DNA of 15,251 nucleotides, taken from the NCBI GenBank assembly GCA_964509505.1, contig CAZDYP010000142.1, positions 1-15,251 of the forward strand, read 5' to 3'. The notes under the pieces are model-generated. The model was not told the DNA's origin, made no database searches, and saw nothing but the letters and a program-made list of their open reading frames with translations. A program made the translations under genes and the position numbers. Below are positions 5,801 through 12,411 of the stretch, one piece after another. Every line of letters starts with the position of its first letter. The stretch's first letter is position 1. This stretch comes from CAZDYP01 sp964509505 (GTDB taxonomy: Bacteria; Chloroflexota; Anaerolineae; JACRMK01).

Positions 5801-8539
5801 ATTTACACGAACACCGTGAGCATCGGCGCGAGCAACGAGACGAACTTCGCAGACAATCAAGCAACCGATGTGGATACGGCGCCGCCGCCCGCCGACCTCA
5901 TCATCAGCAAAGACGATGGACGCGCAACGGCGGATGTGGGCGACGTGCTGACGTACACGATTGCATACACGAATAGTGGCGGCTTGACTGCCACCAACAT
6001 CGTGCTGACGGAGACATTGCCGAATAACACCCTCTTCATCGGCGCAGGCTGGACGCTCGCCAGTGGGAACACCTACACCTTGAGCGTCGCCGATTTGCCC
6101 GCCAGCCAAGCGGCATCCGCCACCTTCGTGGTGAGCGTGACCGCCGTGCCTGTTGAACAGCGCTACACGAACACGGTGCAAATCAGTTCCCCGGATGAAG
6201 TGAACACGACGAACAACCAAGCGACCGATGTGGACGCCTCGCCGCCGCCGCCCGACCTGGTCATTAGCAAAGACGATGGGCGCTTGCCCGTCATCGTCGG
6301 CGATGTGTTGACCTACACGATTAGCTATACGAATGTCGGCGGTTCGACGGCGCGCAATGTTGTGTTGACAGAGACGCTGCCAAACGACACCGCCTTCGTC
6401 GGACCTGCGAGTTGGCTGCAAGTGGGCGCAAGCAATGTTTATACGTTGAGCGTCGCCAATTTACTCAGCGGTCAGTCGGCGTCGGTCACCTTCGTCGTGA
6501 GTGTGACAGGCGCCCCTGCCGATGGGCTCTACACCAACACGGTTGACATCGCCGCGAGCAACGAATTCACGCTTACCAACAATCAAGCGCTCGACGTTGA
6601 CCGTGTGCCGCTGCCCCCCGATGTGACCATCAGCAAAGATGATGGGCGCGCGACGGTCAGCGTAGGCGAGGTAGTGACTTATACCATCGTCTATACGAAC
6701 ATCGGCGATCAAACAGCGACGAACATCGTGTTGACCGAAACGCTGCCCGTGAGTATGACGTTTGTCGGACCCGTGACCTGGACACAAGTGAGCGCGAATG
6801 AATTCACGTTAGCCCTGAGCGATTTGGCGGGACAGCAGCAAGGCAGCGCGATCTTCGTCGCACAGATCACAGGCAAACCCGTTGAAGAGCGTTATACCAA
6901 CACCGTACAGATTGATGCGAGCAACGATACGAACACCAGCAACAATCAAGCCAGCGATGTAGATGTGTCGCCGCCGCCACCCGACCTCGTCATTGGCAAG
7001 AGCGATGGACGCACCACGGTCAACGTCGGCGATATCGTCACCTACACGATTGTTTATACGAATATCGGCGGCTCGACAGCCAGCGGCATTGTGCTGACGG
7101 AAACGCTGCCCGCCGAAATGACGTATGTTGGGACCAACGGTTGGCTACAAGTCGGCGCGAGCCATGTTTATACCATCGCCGTCAGCGACGTGCCGTTAGG
7201 ACAAAATGCGACTGTGATCTTTGCGGCGCAAATCGTTGCGTCTGCGGCGAGCGGTCTCTACACGAATCAAGTTGACATCATCGCCAGCACAGAGATCACG
7301 TTGACGAACAACACGGCGACCGATGTGGATACCTTGACGCCCGCCGATTTGCAGGTGAGCATCGCTGATGGGGTGAGCTTCCCCGTGGCGGGACAAGCGC
7401 TGGTCTATACGATTATCTATACAAATGCGAGCAGCGGCGACGCGGCGAATGCGCTGTTGATCATCACCTTGCCCATCGGCATCAATTACGTGAGCGGCAG
7501 TTGGCTTGGCTCGGGCAATGTATTGACGTTGCCGCTCGGCGCGTTGAACAGCGGCGCGAGCGGTATGGCGACGCTGAACGCGCAAGTGGACCCGAACATC
7601 GCGGGCGACAATGTGCTGACGGCTACCGTGAGCATCATCGCGGCGGGGCTCGAAGCGAATCCCGCAGACAACACCGCAAACGATGTGGATTACGTTGCGC
7701 CCGCCAACTTGCAACTGTGGGTAGATGATGGCGTCTCGTCCGTGAAGCCTAATGATACATTGATCTATACCATCGTCGTGAAAAATGTTGGCAACGCCAC
7801 TGCCGCGAATGCCGTGGTCACCTTCACGCTCTCGCCTTTTGTGAGCATCGTGAGCGCAGCGGGTTGGACGGCGACTGGCACGACGTATAGCCAAGCCCTG
7901 CCGCCCATCCCACCCGGTCAAGCTGTGACGGTGACGTTGAGCGCGCAAGTGAATGGAAGCGTAGGCGATGGCACACCCATTACTCACGCGCCTTTCGTCA
8001 CCGCCAATCCCGAATTCGATGCGACCAACAACACGTTCAACGATGTTGACTTTGTGCAGACGACAGGTAGCGCGGACGTGCAAATCGTCGGCGCAAGCGC
8101 ATGGTTAGCCATCAGCAGCGGTTCGTCCACGCTCGTCCTCACGTTGACGAACAGCGGCACGTTCAGCACAACGACCTGGTTTTACATAGACGCTTACATT
8201 GATTATCGCCCACAGAATCGGCTCGATCTGGGCATGGCGTATGCGCAAGCGGCGCGGGCAAATGAAGCCGCGCGCATACGCCACACGCTGCGCGTGCAGG
8301 AGTTGGGGCCAAGCCACATGCGCGTGATGAACTTCAACCTCAACTTGCCAATTGGCGCGCATCAGCTTTACCTGCAAGCCGATACGTGCGACATTGCCAG
8401 CGTCGGCGCAACGGGCAATTGCTTCGACCGCTCGTATGGGCGTCTCATCGAAACGAATGAGAACAACAACATCTTCGGTCCCATCACGGTAAACGTCATC
8501 GCGGGCAATGTGGTGTATTTGCCGTTGGTGGTGCGATAA
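2858..8539 (+). CDS. Giant secreted protein: 14 RCC1 repeats plus 8 DUF11-type repeats
   Basis: The 1893-residue product starts at ATG 2858 with a GGAG ribosome site 7 nt upstream. Residues 1-33 form a signal peptide (MRNSL, hydrophobic core, VNA-A cleavage). Residues about 53-765 hold 14 RCC1 units, each with a CWGxNxxGQLG core (first Cys near 74, eighth near 432, fourteenth near 738), spacing about 51 residues; 14 suggests two seven-bladed propellers. Nearly every unit also has a Cys in H(S/T)CA, so a disulfide in each blade is likely. From residue 769 come eight units of about 121 residues, each starting like PPDLxISKDDGR..VGDVLTYTI.YTN and ending NNQATDVD, the DUF11/TIGR01451 Ig-like repeat. 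The last two are more diverged. A CARDB-like domain follows from about 1735, and the chain ends in VVYLPLVVR. It is probably a cell-surface adhesive or scaffold protein; no catalytic motif is visible. It has its own promoter and a palindrome behind it. Confidence 0.92.
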   Translation: MRNSLHTFAIVKLVSVMLFALSLTGAGLTLVNAATTNEPTGSMSSSPLAPTSHFIAIAAGEQHTCAVTNTAGVMCWGKNDKGQLGDGTHEQRDQPVSVVGLTSGATGVSAGKEHSCAIISGGVKCWGYGTSGQLGNGQFLFSDTPVTVLDTDGSTPLSNITAIASGRAHTCAVTSGGAVKCWGYNNQGQLGNGSTSNSNIAVNVSGLSSGVSAIAAGDLHTCAVVSGAAQCWGDNTFGQLGDGNTFTFSSTPVSVSSLLSVTAIAGGGSHSCAVASGGAKCWGDNTYGQLGNNSFTPSPTPVNVSNLTSGVSNVSTGNAHSCALLNTGAVRCWGYNAFGQLGNNATTDSSVPVTVTSLSGVTLLTSHNFHNCALTGGYAYCWGDNQYGQLGDATSAAKRTPQQVIGLASNVLTISVGTTHACAITTTANALCWGKNLNGQIGNGSGGLTAPDVLTPVKVINLSNATALAAGGQHSCARTTSGSVLCWGYNNYGQVGNGSSFQTAITLPTTVLNLSNAIAVAAGHDHSCAITTTNGARCWGYNLFGSLGDGTNSNRSQAVDVSGLSSGVTALAAGDYHTCAIVSGGLQCWGYNSNGQVGDNSTVNRTAPVNVSGLSSGVTAVAGGSLHTCAVVSGGVQCWGDNTGGQLGTNTVSESHVPIAVSGVSNATALALGDSHSCALINDSTVKCWGNNDNGQLGNGTTLSSTTPVNVTGLSGVVAIEAGGSTTCVLLNTGALKCWGSNSDGQVGDGVPTYRTTPVQVYDPFTPLPPDLIIAKDDGRTVADVGDVLTYTLTFTNIGGTTATGVVITETLPPSTTFVGPSGWQLVGGNVYTRFVGVLTAAVKLTTTFSVQVTGVPASERYTNTVSIGASNETDFSNNQATDVNTTPPPPNLTIGKNDGRSVVYVGDLLTYTIAYANTGGSTALTIILTETLPNGTTFVGPANWALVSGNTYTRTVSNLPAGQVGATTIVISVTSIPADRIYTNTVSIGASNETNFADNQATDVDTAPPPADLIISKDDGRATADVGDVLTYTIAYTNSGGLTATNIVLTETLPNNTLFIGAGWTLASGNTYTLSVADLPASQAASATFVVSVTAVPVEQRYTNTVQISSPDEVNTTNNQATDVDASPPPPDLVISKDDGRLPVIVGDVLTYTISYTNVGGSTARNVVLTETLPNDTAFVGPASWLQVGASNVYTLSVANLLSGQSASVTFVVSVTGAPADGLYTNTVDIAASNEFTLTNNQALDVDRVPLPPDVTISKDDGRATVSVGEVVTYTIVYTNIGDQTATNIVLTETLPVSMTFVGPVTWTQVSANEFTLALSDLAGQQQGSAIFVAQITGKPVEERYTNTVQIDASNDTNTSNNQASDVDVSPPPPDLVIGKSDGRTTVNVGDIVTYTIVYTNIGGSTASGIVLTETLPAEMTYVGTNGWLQVGASHVYTIAVSDVPLGQNATVIFAAQIVASAASGLYTNQVDIIASTEITLTNNTATDVDTLTPADLQVSIADGVSFPVAGQALVYTIIYTNASSGDAANALLIITLPIGINYVSGSWLGSGNVLTLPLGALNSGASGMATLNAQVDPNIAGDNVLTATVSIIAAGLEANPADNTANDVDYVAPANLQLWVDDGVSSVKPNDTLIYTIVVKNVGNATAANAVVTFTLSPFVSIVSAAGWTATGTTYSQALPPIPPGQAVTVTLSAQVNGSVGDGTPITHAPFVTANPEFDATNNTFNDVDFVQTTGSADVQIVGASAWLAISSGSSTLVLTLTNSGTFSTTTWFYIDAYIDYRPQNRLDLGMAYAQAARANEAARIRHTLRVQELGPSHMRVMNFNLNLPIGAHQLYLQADTCDIASVGATGNCFDRSYGRLIETNENNNIFGPITVNVIAGNVVYLPLVVR
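3016..5148 (+). repeat. Fourteen tandem RCC1 units (coding)
   Basis: About 153-bp units encode H(S/T)CA...CWG(Y/D/N)NxxGQ(L/V)GxG...PVxV. Most units repeat the stretch TGTTGGGGC at the CWG codons. Units are diverged at the DNA level but are strongly similar in protein, so they are old duplications kept by selection. Confidence 0.9.
5162..8061 (+). repeat. Eight tandem DUF11-type units (coding)
   Basis: Units of about 360-363 bp begin near 5162, 5522, 5885, 6245, 6608, 6974, 7340 and 7700. The first six share KDDGR or a close variant, VGD, LTYTI, ETLP, YTNTV and NNQA. Blocks such as the one around YTNTVSIGASNET are nearly identical between units 1 and 2, suggesting recent conversion between neighbours. 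Units 7 and 8 lack the KDDGR form and are older or diverged. Confidence 0.88.
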
Positions 8540-8549
8540 CTCTAGCTCC

Positions 8550-8582
8550 AGACCTGACAGGTTTTGGAAACCTGCCAGGTCT
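8550..8582. repeat. 33-bp palindromic repeat, copy 1 (intergenic)
   Basis: The sequence AGACCTGACAGGTTT, loop TGG, AAACCTGCCAGGTCT forms a 15-bp stem with one mismatch. It starts 10 nt after the giant gene's stop and ends 10 nt before the next ATG. It could act as a weak terminator, but no T tract follows. A relative with 25 of 33 identical bases lies inside the M81 gene at 14488-14520. Confidence 0.85.
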
Positions 8583-8592
8583 CTGGTCTCTC

Positions 8593-9774
8593 ATGCGTAT
8601 CGGGATAGACACGCGCCTCGTCCACTATCAGCGCACAGGCGGTATCGCGCAATACACCCTGCGCTTGTTGAACGCACTGCTTGCGTTGGAGGGTGATGAA
8701 GAGATTGTCGCGCTGCATCATCGCAGCGATGATGTAACCTCTATCGTCTCAACCTCATCGCGTCAGCGTGTCCATGCGCAGCGCTTGTTCACGCCGTCGC
8801 ATCATCGTTACGAGCAATGGGCGCTGCCCATCGAGCTCATGGGCAAAGGGCTTGATGTCTTGCACAGCCCCGACTTCATTCCGCCGTTGCGCCGTCGTTG
8901 CGCCTCCGTCATCACGGTGCACGATTTGGCGTTTTTGTTGTCGCCGCAATGGTTGACGGCTGAAAGCCAAGCTTACTACGGGCAAATTCAACGAGCGGCG
9001 CAAAGCGCCGAACAAATCATCGCCGTCTCGCGCGCCACCCGTGACGACCTTGTGCGCTTGCTACCCGTGAGCGCTGAAAAGATCACCGTCATTCACGAAG
9101 CCGCCGACAACCGCTTTCGCCCCAGCGCCGACGGGCGTCAGACGCAAGCCGCGCTCGCCAAGTTCCAATTGACGCAACCGTTTGTGTTGTTCGTCGGCAC
9201 CATCGAGCCGCGTAAAAATCTGAAGACGTTGCTGCGCGCATTCGCAATGCTTGTCTCGAATGATAAGGCTGTCGCAAATCACAAATCGCAAATCGCAAAT
9301 CGCAAATTGCAATTGGTCATCGCAGGCAAACGCGGTTGGCTCTCCGACGACATTGATACGCTCGTCGGTGAGTGGCGCTTGAACGAGCGAGTGCGTTTTT
9401 TGGGAGCAGTGTCGAGCGAGGATTTGGTGGGGTTGTATCAGGCGGCGCGCGTGTTTGCGCTGCCCAGTCTCTACGAAGGTTTTGGCATTCCCATCGTCGA
9501 GGCGATGGCGTGTGGCACACCTGTCATCACGTCGAATGTGTCGTCGTTGCCCGAAGTCGCGAGCGAGGCGGGCTTGCTCGTCAATCCGCACGAACCGCAG
9601 GAGCTTGCGCTGGCGTTGCGGCGCGTGTGCGAGGATGATGCGTTGCACGCGGAGCTGCGAGAGAAGAGTTTGCGGCGCGCGCAAGTGTTTTCTTGGGAAC
9701 GCGCGGCGCGCGCGACGATGGAGGTATATCGGAGGGCGTACGAAGAAAGAAGAAAAAAGAAAGAGCTACTGTAA
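8593..9774 (+). CDS. GT4-family glycosyltransferase (group 1)
   Basis: The 393-residue cytoplasmic or peripheral-membrane GT-B enzyme should transfer a sugar from a nucleotide-sugar donor; acceptor unknown. It opens with MRIGIDTRLVHYQRTGGIAQY, a typical GT4 start with the Gly-rich loop. Also seen are SVITVHDLAF (about 113-122), AVSRATRDDL, VLFVGTIEPRKNLKTLLRAF (the linker and start of the C-terminal Rossmann domain), and YEGFGIPIVEAMACGTPV at 294-311 with the retaining E-x7-E pair Glu295 and Glu303. ATG 8593 follows the palindrome directly and has no ribosome site; no other start fits the N-terminal motif. A block of heptamer repeats lies in frame at about residues 228-239, and the C-terminus is a run of Lys/Arg from an AAG-rich tract. 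It is probably a mannosyl- or glucosyltransferase of envelope glycan synthesis, but that is inference. Confidence 0.92.
   Translation: MRIGIDTRLVHYQRTGGIAQYTLRLLNALLALEGDEEIVALHHRSDDVTSIVSTSSRQRVHAQRLFTPSHHRYEQWALPIELMGKGLDVLHSPDFIPPLRRRCASVITVHDLAFLLSPQWLTAESQAYYGQIQRAAQSAEQIIAVSRATRDDLVRLLPVSAEKITVIHEAADNRFRPSADGRQTQAALAKFQLTQPFVLFVGTIEPRKNLKTLLRAFAMLVSNDKAVANHKSQIANRKLQLVIAGKRGWLSDDIDTLVGEWRLNERVRFLGAVSSEDLVGLYQAARVFALPSLYEGFGIPIVEAMACGTPVITSNVSSLPEVASEAGLLVNPHEPQELALALRRVCEDDALHAELREKSLRRAQVFSWERAARATMEVYRRAYEERRKKKELL
9275..9309 (+). repeat. Tandem CAAATCG heptamers inside the glycosyltransferase gene
   Basis: Five 7-bp units in a row: CAAATCA, three CAAATCG, and CAAATTG. They encode a short polar stretch between the linker helix and the QLVIAG strand, a place where family members normally have only a short loop. 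Confidence 0.85.
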
Positions 9775-9798
9775 AATTTTTATCAGGAGCCACAAGGT

Positions 9799-10679
9799 AT
9801 GAAAATCGGCGTCACCTTTCCCCAAACCGAATTTGGCAGCGATCCTATTGCCGTGCGCGATTACGCGCAGACGGTCGAAGGCTTGGGCTTTACGCACATC
9901 TTGGCGTATGACCACGTGTTGGGCGCGAACCCCAATCGTCCCGAAGGGTTCAAAGGACCATACACCTATCAATCGTCGTTCCTCGAACCATTTGTGCTGT
10001 TCAGCTTCATGGCGAGCATCACGCAACATATCGGTTTTATCACAGGCATCATTATCCTACCGCAACGCCAAACCGTGCTCGTCGCCAAGCAAGCCGCCAC
10101 GCTCGATGTGTTGTGNNNNNNNNNNGTGGACGGTTTCGCTTGGGCATCGGCATCGGCTGGAACAAAGTCGAATACGATGCGCTCGGACAGAACTTCCACA
10201 ATCGCGGCAAGCGCAGCGCAGAGCAAATCGCCGTGTTGCGCCAACTGTGGACGCAACCGCTCGTCACGTTCAAAGGACGCTATCATAACATTCCCGATGC
10301 GGGGCTCAAGCCATTGCCCGTGCAGCAGCCGATTCCAATTTGGTTCGGCGGTTCGGCAGATGATGTGTTGCAACGTCTCGCGCAGCTAGGCGATGGTTGG
10401 TTGCCCAACTATCGCACGGCGGCTGACTGCAAGCCACACCTTGATACGCTCGATAAATACCTCTCAGAAGCGGGACGCACCCGCGCGCAAATCGGACTCG
10501 AACCTGCGGTGCCTTACGGCGACGGCAACCCTGACACATGGCAGACGTTGTTGCGCGATTGGGAAGCGGTGGGCGCGACGCACTTGCGCTTCAACACGAT
10601 GGGCGTCGGCTTCGATACGCCTGCGAAGCATCTGGAGGCGTTACGCAAATTTGCTGAGGCGGTTGGCTTGTCTCGCTAA
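9799..10679 (+). CDS. LLM-class (F420-type) oxidoreductase, interrupted by assembly gap
   Basis: Luciferase-like TIM-barrel flavin/F420-dependent oxidoreductase of the TIGR03619 type. The first part (9799-10115) reads MKIGVTFPQTEFG, GFTHILAYDHV, FITGIIILPQRQTVLVAKQAATLDVL. After ten N the second part reads GRFRLGIGIGWNKVEYDALG, FHNRGKR, PIPIWFGGSADDVLQRLAQLGDGWLP and ends VGLSR. These are consecutive pieces of one family sequence of about 290 residues. The two parts sit in different frames: a true gap of 2 modulo 3 is needed (2 nt would give L-x-x-G-R), so the N run is a placeholder and not a real frameshift. ATG 9799 has AGGAG 10 nt upstream. Use of F420 is inferred from the subfamily; the substrate is unknown. 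Confidence 0.9.
10116..10125. other. Assembly gap (10 N)
   Basis: Ten N within the LLM oxidoreductase gene at the usually conserved LSGGRFRLG motif. The length is not informative, since the reading frame across it requires 2 modulo 3. Confidence 0.99.
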
Positions 10680-10685
10680 AAATTC

Positions 10686-10774
10686 ACCACAGAGGCACAG
10701 AGGACACAGAGAACAAAGAAAAGAAGAAAGAAGAAAGAAGAAAGAAACCTCTGTGGTCTCTGTGTCTCTGTGGT
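10686..10774. repeat. CACAGAG inverted repeat with purine-rich loop
   Basis: Two 26-nt arms (10686-10711 and 10749-10774) built from CACAGAG units pair with three mismatches. The 37-nt loop is almost pure purine on the plus strand, with repeated AAGAAAG. The element fills nearly all the space between the LLM gene stop and the next ATG. It may stop transcription in either direction; its wider identity as a dispersed element is inferred. Confidence 0.85.
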
Positions 10775-10784
10775 ATAAGCGATT

Positions 10785-11167
10785 ATGCTCATCATGCTCA
10801 ACGGCACGTTTGGCGTAGGCAAGACGACCATCGCGCGACGCCTCGTGGCGACCTTGCCCAACGCGATGCTGTACGACCCTGAACATGTCGGCGCGATGCT
10901 CCGCAAGCTGACCAACGGCATTCGCGTGGGCGCAGAGGGCACAGAGAAAAAAATAAAACTCAAAAGAGGGTCTGACGGAGTTAGATGCGAACCTCCATCA
11001 TTTTTGTTTAACAGCATCGGCGCAGACGATTCGCTGGCGCTTGTTGCAGCGTGGCAACGCACAGAGCGGTGTGTGCAGGCGTTGGCAACACCTGAGTTTG
11101 CGGTGCATGTGGAGACGGGGGGCGGACAGTGGAGGAGGTGGTGGAGCAGATTGTGAGTTATCTGTGA
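10785..11167 (+). pseudogene. Broken TmrB-like P-loop nucleotide kinase
   Basis: The N-terminus (MLIMLNGTFGVGKTTIARRL, then NAMLYDPEHVGAMLRKL) matches AAA/TmrB-type kinases with the Walker A GTFGVGKTT at residues 7-15. The end RCVQALATPEFAVHVET followed by TVEEVVEQI also fits the family. Two lesions are seen. First, residues 46-75 do not look like the family, and some 80-90 core residues that carry the base and lid region are missing; the replacement DNA contains a CAGAGGGCACAGAG block like the nearby inverted repeat. Second, after VETG a G6 run (11117-11122) shifts the frame, so the intact reading ends TVEEVVEQIVSYL at 11167 while the open frame stops at 11156. No ribosome site is seen. The size of the missing part is estimated from memory of the family. 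Confidence 0.72.
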
Positions 11168-11252
11168 AAGTTGGCGGCTTTTGGCAGTTGGCAACCTGTT
11201 AATGACAGTTGTCAGATGGTTTAATCGAACCAGCCGCATAAACTTCATGCAA

Positions 11253-11290
11253 GACCTTCAAGCGTTCCACGTTGTCATCGCTTGAGGGTC
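11253..11290 (+). promoter_or_regulatory. Hairpin in front of the FGE-like lipoprotein gene
   Basis: GACCTTCAAGCG (11253-11264) pairs with CGCTTGAGGGTC (11279-11290), 12 bp with one G-T pair and a 14-nt loop. It ends 10 nt before the ribosome site and has no T tract, so it is not a usual terminator. It could be an operator, a leader structure or an mRNA stabiliser. No clear promoter is visible in 11168-11300. Confidence 0.45.
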
Positions 11291-11316
11291 TCAACCATCC
11301 AAGGAGGGACTTCGCC

Positions 11317-12387
11317 ATGCACAAGCACTACCTGCTCGTCACCTGTACGTTGTTCTGTCTCTTGCTCGCAGCCTGTGGCCCATCACAGGCGGAACTGGCT
11401 GCCACCGCCACCCGCGCGGCAGCTGACCAAGCCGCAACTCAAACGGCGGCGGCACCAACTGCCACGCCGACGTTCACACCCACTCCGGCGCTCACGCCCA
11501 CACCGCCACCAACATTGACGCCAACGCCGACGCCAATACCGACTGCCACACCCACCCATACACCAACACCCTCGCCCACCAGCACGCCGACGGAGACGGC
11601 AACTGCCACCCCACCCCCGACGCGCACACCTACACACACACCCACATCACCCCCGCCCCAAGCGGGCACGGTACAACGTCGCGGCACTGACAACACCGAG
11701 ATGGTCTTCGTCCCTGCGGGCGAGTTTATCATGGGCGACGACCAAAGTTTCTATAGCAAAGAGAAACCCGCACACAAGGTTTATCTGGATGATTTCTGGA
11801 TAGACAAACTCGAAGTGACGAATGCGCTCTACAAACGCTGCGTGGATGCAAGAAGATGCACTGCGCCCAGCAAGATTGGTTCTTTCACACGCGACTCGTA
11901 CTATGGCAACGCCCAATTCGCTAACTTCCCAGTGATTTGGGTTTCATGGGATGATGCCAATGCCTATTGCGCGTGGGCAGGCAAAAAGTTACCGACCGAA
12001 GCGCAATGGGAAAAAGCCGCGCGCGGCGCCGATGCGCGTGCGTATCCATGGGGCAACGCCTTCGACAAAGACAAGCTCAATTCGTCAGAGGGCGGCAAAG
12101 AAGATACAACAGCTGTCGGTAGTTACCCCACAGGTGCGAGTCCTTATGGTGCGCTGGACATGGCGGGCAATGTGTGGGAGTGGGTAACTGATTGGTATGA
12201 TAAGAATTATTATAGCAACTCACCTGCGCGCAATCCAAGAGGTCCGACGAATGGCACTTATCGCGTGGTGCGTGGCGGCGCGTTTGATTACTTCGCAATC
12301 GCGTACTACAACCGCGCGGCGTTCCGCAACGGTATTTTTGAACAGACAGGTCATTACTTCGTCGTCGGCTTTCGTTGCGCCCAGTAG
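11317..12387 (+). CDS. Lipoprotein with FGE-sulfatase (SUMF1-like) domain
   Basis: The 356-residue protein begins at ATG 11317, with AAGGAGG 9 nt upstream; the frame is open further upstream but this start gives a clean lipoprotein signal. Residues 1-20 are a lipobox signal ending LAAC, lipid site Cys20. Residues about 22-46 are Ala-rich and 47-118 are a Thr-Pro-rich spacer that would hold the domain off the membrane. Residues 129-356 form the FGE-like fold: MVFVPAGEFIMGDD, VTNALYKRCV, PVIWVSWDDANAYCAWAGKKLPTEAQWEKAARG, YPWGN, DMAGNVWEWVTDWYD, VVRGGAF and GFRCAQ. The Cys pair after RGGS(W/Y) used for formylglycine formation is replaced (RGGAFDYFAIAYY), so sulfatase activation is unlikely; such domains often serve as binding or structural modules. 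It is a single gene with a terminator-like repeat behind it. Confidence 0.9.
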   Translation: MHKHYLLVTCTLFCLLLAACGPSQAELAATATRAAADQAATQTAAAPTATPTFTPTPALTPTPPPTLTPTPTPIPTATPTHTPTPSPTSTPTETATATPPPTRTPTHTPTSPPPQAGTVQRRGTDNTEMVFVPAGEFIMGDDQSFYSKEKPAHKVYLDDFWIDKLEVTNALYKRCVDARRCTAPSKIGSFTRDSYYGNAQFANFPVIWVSWDDANAYCAWAGKKLPTEAQWEKAARGADARAYPWGNAFDKDKLNSSEGGKEDTTAVGSYPTGASPYGALDMAGNVWEWVTDWYDKNYYSNSPARNPRGPTNGTYRVVRGGAFDYFAIAYYNRAAFRNGIFEQTGHYFVVGFRCAQ

Positions 12388-12411
12388 TTCTCCTTGTTGT
12401 GTAGGGTTGCT

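Noticed and set aside
5045..6421. 458-codon open frame antisense to the giant gene
   Set aside because: It mirrors the DUF11 repeats on the other strand, has repeat-derived Arg/His-rich composition and no motif; the sense strand has clear domains.
7196..8083. 295-codon antisense frame under DUF11 units 6-8
   Set aside because: Same reason: a shadow of a GC-biased repeat gene without family resemblance.
11439..11732. Gly/Val-rich minus-strand frame in the lipoprotein gene
   Set aside because: It is the complement of the Thr-Pro linker codons.
11439..12387. FGE-like domain as the target of a diversity-generating retroelement
   Set aside because: No reverse transcriptase, template repeat or Avd-like gene is visible in the window.
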